Below, piece by piece: positions 57,076-64,000 of a stretch of 64,000 bases of DNA. The stretch spans positions 1 through 64,000 of the forward strand of contig JAZDSV010000019.1 of NCBI GenBank assembly GCA_036784855.1, read 5' to 3'. Position numbers and translations under genes: made by a program. This DNA comes from Aphelidium insulamus. Taxonomy: Eukaryota; Aphelidiomycota; Aphelidea; Aphelidiaceae. Numbering within the stretch: the stretch's first letter is position 1; each line of letters begins with the position of its first letter. The notes under the pieces were generated by a model. It had not been told where the DNA came from. It made no database searches and was given only the letters and a program-made list of their open reading frames with translations.

Positions 57076-58740
57076 ATGGCAGTTGTGCTGCCCGACGATG
57101 GAGATGGGGTGGCGAATGATCCCGCGGGCACCGAGGGGCCACCAGATGCAGATGCAGCTGCAGATCATGTCCAAACAGCCAACCCACCCGGCTCTCCGCT
57201 GTCTGGCCGTCGTCGATCCAAGAGCGGATCGCTGCTACAACAAGCATTTGGCACAGATCTGTTGGCGAGGCAGCGCGGTGGTGTGCCTGCCAAGGCTGAT
57301 GGCAACCACCTGACTAGCGCTACCAAGCTGTCGCGCCGCCTCTCCTCCAACCGCCAGCTGGAGAGCGGATATCACAGTGGAGCCAGCACACCGCCGCCAC
57401 CCGGTGCCGGTAGCGGCCTAATAGCGGCTGATATGGCGCCATCGCCAGTGCCGGGACGCACGGTCACGTGCCAGCTGAGCGACATGGATCTGGAGGGACC
57501 GGTGGACAGTCGTCGAGCTGTACAACTTGATCACCTGATGGGCAATGGCACGGGACTCAATTCATCCACGGCGTCACTGCCAGCGCTCACCGTCACATCA
57601 TCTGAAGACACCGTCATGCCACTAGCCACACTATCGTCTGCGTCGAAGCGGTTGCGACGCCCCGCCGGCACCGCGAGCGCCAAAAAGCTCCCGGTGTCGC
57701 TGGCCTACTCTGCCCCGCCGCCGCTGATGCACATGTCGGACTCGTCCTCCGCCGCCGCCGACCTGGAATCCTATCCCATCTTGGATCGATATGTGCTGGT
57801 GCGTTCACTGGGCCGCGGCACCTTTTCCGTCGTCAAACTGGGCCGGCACCTGGAGAGCGGGCACTTGTTCGCACTAAAGATCATGACCAAGAAGACGCTG
57901 CGCCGTGTGGCCAGGCTAGAGAACTCTGTCACCGGTGAAATTGCACTGCTACAGGTTTGTCATCGTGTACATGTATGCTGGTGTTATTCATTTGACCGTA
58001 CTCTTGGCAGTCATTAAAGTGCCCGCGCATTGTGCAATACGTCGAGACTATCGAAACGAGCACGCATCTATGCATTGTGATGGAGGCGGTGCTTGGTGGA
58101 GATTTGTACGAATACTTGGAGAAGCATTCGCCGCTGGCAGAAGCCACAGTTGCCACGCTGTTTCGACAGCTAGTGGAAGGTATGGATGGTTGTAAACCTT
58201 TTTGTTCACACATAATTTCAATTTCCTCGTTAGGAGTCAAGTTTCTACATGGTAGCCAAGTCTGTCATCGAGATCTGAAGCTGGAGAACATTCTACTCAC
58301 CACTGATGGCCAAGTGAAAATCGGCGACTTTGGACTGGCAACCCGGTTCCATGATGGACAGCTGCTGACGGATCGGTGCGGCTCGGAAGAGTATGCTGCG
58401 CCGGAAATAATTCTTGGCCGCCCGTATGATGGCCGTGCCGTTGACATCTGGGTAAGATTATAGTCAGCTGTGATAATGTATTTAAGCATCATTGCAGGCA
58501 CTGGGTGTCATACTGTTTGCACTGGCGTGCGGATCACTGCCATTCAACGCGGACCCCAACCGGCCGCGTCAAATGTACACCAAGATCTGCTGTGCGCAGT
58601 TCACCATTCCAGCCACACTGCAATTGAGTGCGCACCTGGTTCATCTGGTCGGCCAACTGCTGAACAGATGTGCCGAACAGCGCGCCACCATTGATCAGGT
58701 CTCGGAGCACCCATTCTTGCAGCTCGACTACATTACCTAA
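57076..58740 (+). CDS. Serine/threonine protein kinase
   Basis: Four exons: 57076-57954, 58011-58179, 58234-58451, 58498-58740, giving 502 residues. The first 230 residues are Ser/Pro/Gly-rich and probably regulatory. The kinase domain starts near 236 with YVLVRSLGRGTFSVVKLGRH, and the ATP lysine lies in FALKIMTKKTLRR. The catalytic loop is VCHRDLKLENILL, the DFG motif IGDFGLATRF, and the APE motif GSEEYAAPEIILGRPYD. ALGVILFALACGSLPFNAD follows. The sequence ends soon after the last helix (VSEHPFLQLDYIT). The GSEEYAAPE activation segment recalls yeast Prr1-type kinases of the CAMK/AMPK-related group. The substrate is unknown. Confidence 0.88.
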
Positions 58741-58961
58741 TAATTACTCGTTTAAATAGACTAGATACTATAGAAAGTTCTGTAATGTAGACGTGAATGT
58801 AATGTGTATAACATTAGCGGAACGTGAATAAGGCCACAGCTGTAAAGACAGCACGTGATTGGTGGCCGCATTTCCCGCAATGACTTTCAAGGTGTCAACG
58901 GGTGCCGAAAACATTCGCAAAACATTCACACCACACACGGCCCGCATAATCTGCACCGCAA

Positions 58962-59867
58962 ATGCCGCGCAATTATGCCACCAGTGGATCGTATGCCAGA
59001 GTGGCGCCCGCAGCAGCCACGACAGCGCCAAACGCTTATAATATGCAGCCTCTGCCATTTACCGATGGGGGAGTGTCGCCGGCCGCCTTGTATCAGATGC
59101 AAATGCAACAGCAGCCGGCACCCGCATTGATGCCCATGCTGCAGCCGTGGTCAGTGCAGATGCCGCCGCAGATGCCAACCGTCATGTTACCGCCAATGCC
59201 GGGCGCGTTCATGGCACCTTCACAACTACAGCAGCAACAGTACTATGGCCAGCAGGCACCAATGCCACAGTACTATCTGCCGCAAATGTATGTCAGCATT
59301 CCACAGGTGCCGCGTCAACAACGGCCGTCACACCCGTACACTGACGCCACCACTGACTACTCACTGCAACAGCAACAACAACAACAACAACAAGTACCCT
59401 CACCAACAGATCGGTATAGCAGTAGCAGTCTGTCAGACGGAGGCGGCGCCTACAGCAACGACAGTGGCCGCGGCGATCAAGCGGGTGACAGCAGGGGTAA
59501 CGCGTCAACACGCCAGCGACTACCGCCAGTGCGCACCGCCCACGTACAGAGCACACAGCAGCGATACATTGCCGAGTCCAGACCGGTGGGACAGGAGCAG
59601 CAGTTCACGAAACACGCGGCGGACGAGTACCGCGCGGTACGCCAGCGCGACAAAAACACTCGCCTGGGCGGGCTGGGCTTTGACATGGGCTCGCCCGAGT
59701 GGCAGCAGACGGTATGCATGTGGTACACCTATACGTATGTGCACGATGTCTAATGCGTGCGCGGGCAGAGCGACCGCAAGGCAAAGCAGATGGCGTACGC
59801 GGAAAAAGTTCGCCGCCAGCTGTACGAACGTCACCAGGAGTCGCTCTACTACAACAGCGCACAATAG
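58962..59867 (+). CDS. Pro/Gln-rich protein with a short basic helical end
   Basis: Two exons, 58962-59711 and 59769-59867, give 282 residues. The first 150 residues are Met/Pro/Gln/Tyr-rich and include a run of nine glutamines. A Ser-rich part follows. The C-terminal 60 residues look ordered and charged: KHAADEYRAVRQRDKNTRLG, then GLGFDMGSPEWQQ and, across the splice, SDRKAKQMAYAEKVRRQLYE. That ending resembles K-Q-x-x-Y-A-x-x-L-R-x-Q-I helices found in several centrosomal and ciliary proteins, but this is a weak hint only. No known domain is present. Confidence 0.5.
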
Positions 59868-59899
59868 AGGCATACAGGGTACTCTCTCTCTCTCTCTCT

Positions 59900-60633
59900 C
59901 TATCCAGAGCAGGCAGGCGGCGCCGCACCCAGCCGGCACACTAGCTGGAACTGTGCCTCCGAGACTGGCTGTATGGACAGCCGGCCGCGGGTGAGCAGCA
60001 CCATGGCGCGCAGTGTGTCTGCCGTGGATGCATCGCCGGCGCGGTCTGCCCGCAAAGCCTTCAGCTGTGCCAACGTGACAAAGTGCGTAAACTTTGTGTC
60101 CAGCTTCACATCCACGGCAAACCAGCGCGGATTCTCCTGGTTCGTGTGTCGTGGGTCGTAGTACGGGTGCCGTCTGTCGAACGCCGACAGGTCCGGGTAG
60201 CCGCCGCGAACAATCTGCCGCGCGCATTCATCATACATGTACATATATGTACCATATGTAATGCCGTCGTCCACACGCACCGTGGCAGTCCCAGCCACGC
60301 CGGGCTCCTTGCAGTTGCTGTGGTAGAAGAGGACGCCATCTCCGGCCGCCATCTGGTCGCGCATGATATTCCGTGCCTCATAGTTGCGCTGGGTGGCGGC
60401 CGTGTGAGTGAGTGGTGGCATATCTGCTCGCCGCCATGCATACCACCCCGTCCCAAGTGGATGTCGAGTCGGGCATCGCTGCCAGATCGTCAATGCTGAA
60501 CCGCACATCTCTGCCCTTGACTAGTCTGTGGGCAATGTTACGGACATGTCCACTCTCTCCGTCAATGCAAGGCCCACCTCGTCTCTGGTTCAGCCTTCAT
60601 CAGCCAGTAGTGGCGAGGTCGTGCATTAGTCAT
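59900..60633 (-). CDS. THYN1: EVE-domain protein, THYN1-like
   Basis: Four exons: 60633-60578, 60525-60444, 60388-60281, 60214-59900, giving 186 residues. EVE domains are PUA-like folds thought to bind modified bases; THYN1 has been linked to 5-hydroxymethylcytosine reading. The spliced protein reads HYWLMKAEPETRLVKGRDVR, FSIDDLAAMPDST, TWDGVRNYEARNIMRDQMAA and GDGVLFYHSNCKEPGVAGTA. IVRGGYPDLSAFDRRHPYYD and VLLTRGRLSIQPVSEAQFQL follow. It aligns to THYN1 almost without gaps. The third intron (60215-60280) is open in frame; its removal is supported by the gap-free match IVRGGYPD to IVKEAYPD. It lacks the N-terminal extension of animal THYN1. Confidence 0.9.
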
Positions 60634-60800
60634 GTCCTCCTCTGCAGGCGATATCCGTTTGGGCATGAGCGCTGTTGCCGGCGCCGATATCGTGCTTGCC
60701 TTACGCTTCGGCATGCTGTATAATAATATACTATGCAATGACCTTGAACGTTGTGAACATGTGCGAGCTTTTATTTGTGGAGCAGAGTGTGTGCAGATGC

Positions 60801-62966
<2,166 letters not shown>

Positions 62967-64000
62967 GCGATAAGCGATCACGCACGAGCGACGCCACAAT
63001 ATTAAGTGATGTGTCACACACACAGTCGCGTACATAATTATCACAAATTAATATGCCGTGCCTCGTTACATACTGGAGGAATATTGACAAGACGTGAGCA
63101 CATCGTACAACATACGGCCAGCACTGTTGTAACAATTATTGCAAGTACATATACATATTTCTTGTCTTATTTCTTATACTTTGCATCTCCATGTTATTAG
63201 TTTGTACATCAGTACTTCAACTTTTCATCTTGAACTACAGCCCTTATATTGGTTATAACGTGTATCAACGTATGTATTAACGTGTATAGCGTGTAAAAAG
63301 TAATACCTCGTGTTTGGGTACACTGCAAATACAGCGCCAAAGTACTGCAGCAATCTGTGTGTTTTTTAATGGCAAGTACTACAGGTGACTCGTTGAAGTT
63401 GGCAATCCAAGTTATACATACTGGGCGCTGTAGAGAAAAATGTCAGCATTGTATGGTTTGCTTTGGTGACGCTTGAAAGATCGTTAAGGAATGGACACAT
63501 ATGTTGTATCCACAACCAAGATAAAAACATGGAAAAGATATAGCCTAGATATATTGTCCTTTTCAATCACGATGTCCGATCACACCCGTAATTCCATATT
63601 GAGTTAATTCTCGGAAATGCCGTAAAATTGCTGCAATTTTAGCAGAACGCGCAATTTCGCGAGTGCCATCCAGCGCAAATTAGCGTAAAATTAGAGCTTA
63701 TTTTTTGAGCGAGAAAACGGCAAAAAAGAGAGGCCGCGGGGTCAAGTCCTTTTGCTTCTGCCTGCAATTGACGGACCCCTGTTTTGCGGACCCTTTGGAC
63801 CTTACAAGTTGATGGTGCCAGCGGAGTGGATCCGGACCTTTGACCTGGAGGGCGACAACTGAGAATCAAAAATGAATTTAATTTAATAAAATGTAGTGGA
63901 ACTGTCAATAAATATAAATTACCTTAGTGTCTGAAAACAAAACAAAACTGTCAACGCGCGATCATCGCCAAGCAGATCAATAATTCAAATAATGCTGCAC
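62967..64000. other. Region without a recognisable gene
   Basis: About 1 kb upstream of UGP1 to the window edge. It is AT-rich with short repeats such as ACGTGTAT near 63255-63290. A GC-rich patch at about 63730-63850 has short inverted similarities (GGACC and GGTCC pairs) but no frame with family features. I see no RNA gene either. Confidence 0.4.

Noticed and set aside
63639-63908. Open frame at the right edge of the window
   Set aside because: No domain, odd composition and no proper context. A Gln/Arg-rich middle arises from a GC patch. Not enough to call a gene.

Overview
This is a gene-dense nuclear segment of a eukaryote. Roughly 25 protein genes lie in 64 kb on both strands, often only 50-200 bp apart. 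They are cut by many short introns (mostly 35-100 nt, GT-AG, a few GC-AG). Translation is standard: TAA, TAG and TGA all serve as stops. The gene set points to an opisthokont with a flagellated or unicellular life style, such as a deep-branching relative of fungi or a unicellular relative of animals. It has a T-box transcription factor, a Pkr1-type V-ATPase assembly factor, a RhoGEF-PH-CNH protein of the Rom2 type, taspase 1, SERINC, THADA, and a CEP20/FOR20-like basal-body protein. I cannot fix the lineage further from this sequence.

Layout. 0.1-8 kb: a secreted EF-hand protein (MCFD2-like), a mitochondrial class-I release factor, and THADA/Trm732 on the minus strand. 8.8-12 kb: a coiled-coil membrane protein. 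12.1-14.2 kb: an ankyrin fragment, a palindromic AT-rich array and a broken GH26-like secreted hydrolase. 14.3-24.1 kb: PKR1, the T-box gene, a GHMP kinase, two unknown or weakly known proteins, a small secreted protein and SERINC. 24.8-34.9 kb: mRNA decay and transcription genes (PAT1, TAF5, MED16) with a broken ankyrin gene between the last two. 35.1-37.4 kb: the intact GH26-like gene and a second AT-rich array. The GH26 units at 13 and 35 kb are inverted copies of each other. 37.6-48.2 kb: a TBC protein lacking the usual catalytic fingers, a Not4/CNOT4 protein with a very long tail, and the RhoGEF. 48.4-53.9 kb: tRNA-Gly, CEP20, taspase 1, a secreted protein, GALE and tRNA-Trp. 54-63 kb: a HECT ligase, a protein kinase, a Q/P-rich protein, an EVE-domain protein and UDP-glucose pyrophosphorylase. 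The last kilobase shows no gene.

Exon structures were read by hand from splice signals, reading phase and family conservation. Every multi-exon model given here sums to a whole number of codons. The least certain junctions are named in the entries. The most interesting points are the inverted GH26 units with their palindromic arrays (one copy carrying a short insert that matches an exon-intron boundary of CNOT4), the GC-AG introns sharing one donor sequence, and a secreted-protein gene design: a 67-nt signal-peptide exon, a phase-1 intron, and in one of the two genes an upstream box shared with GH26.
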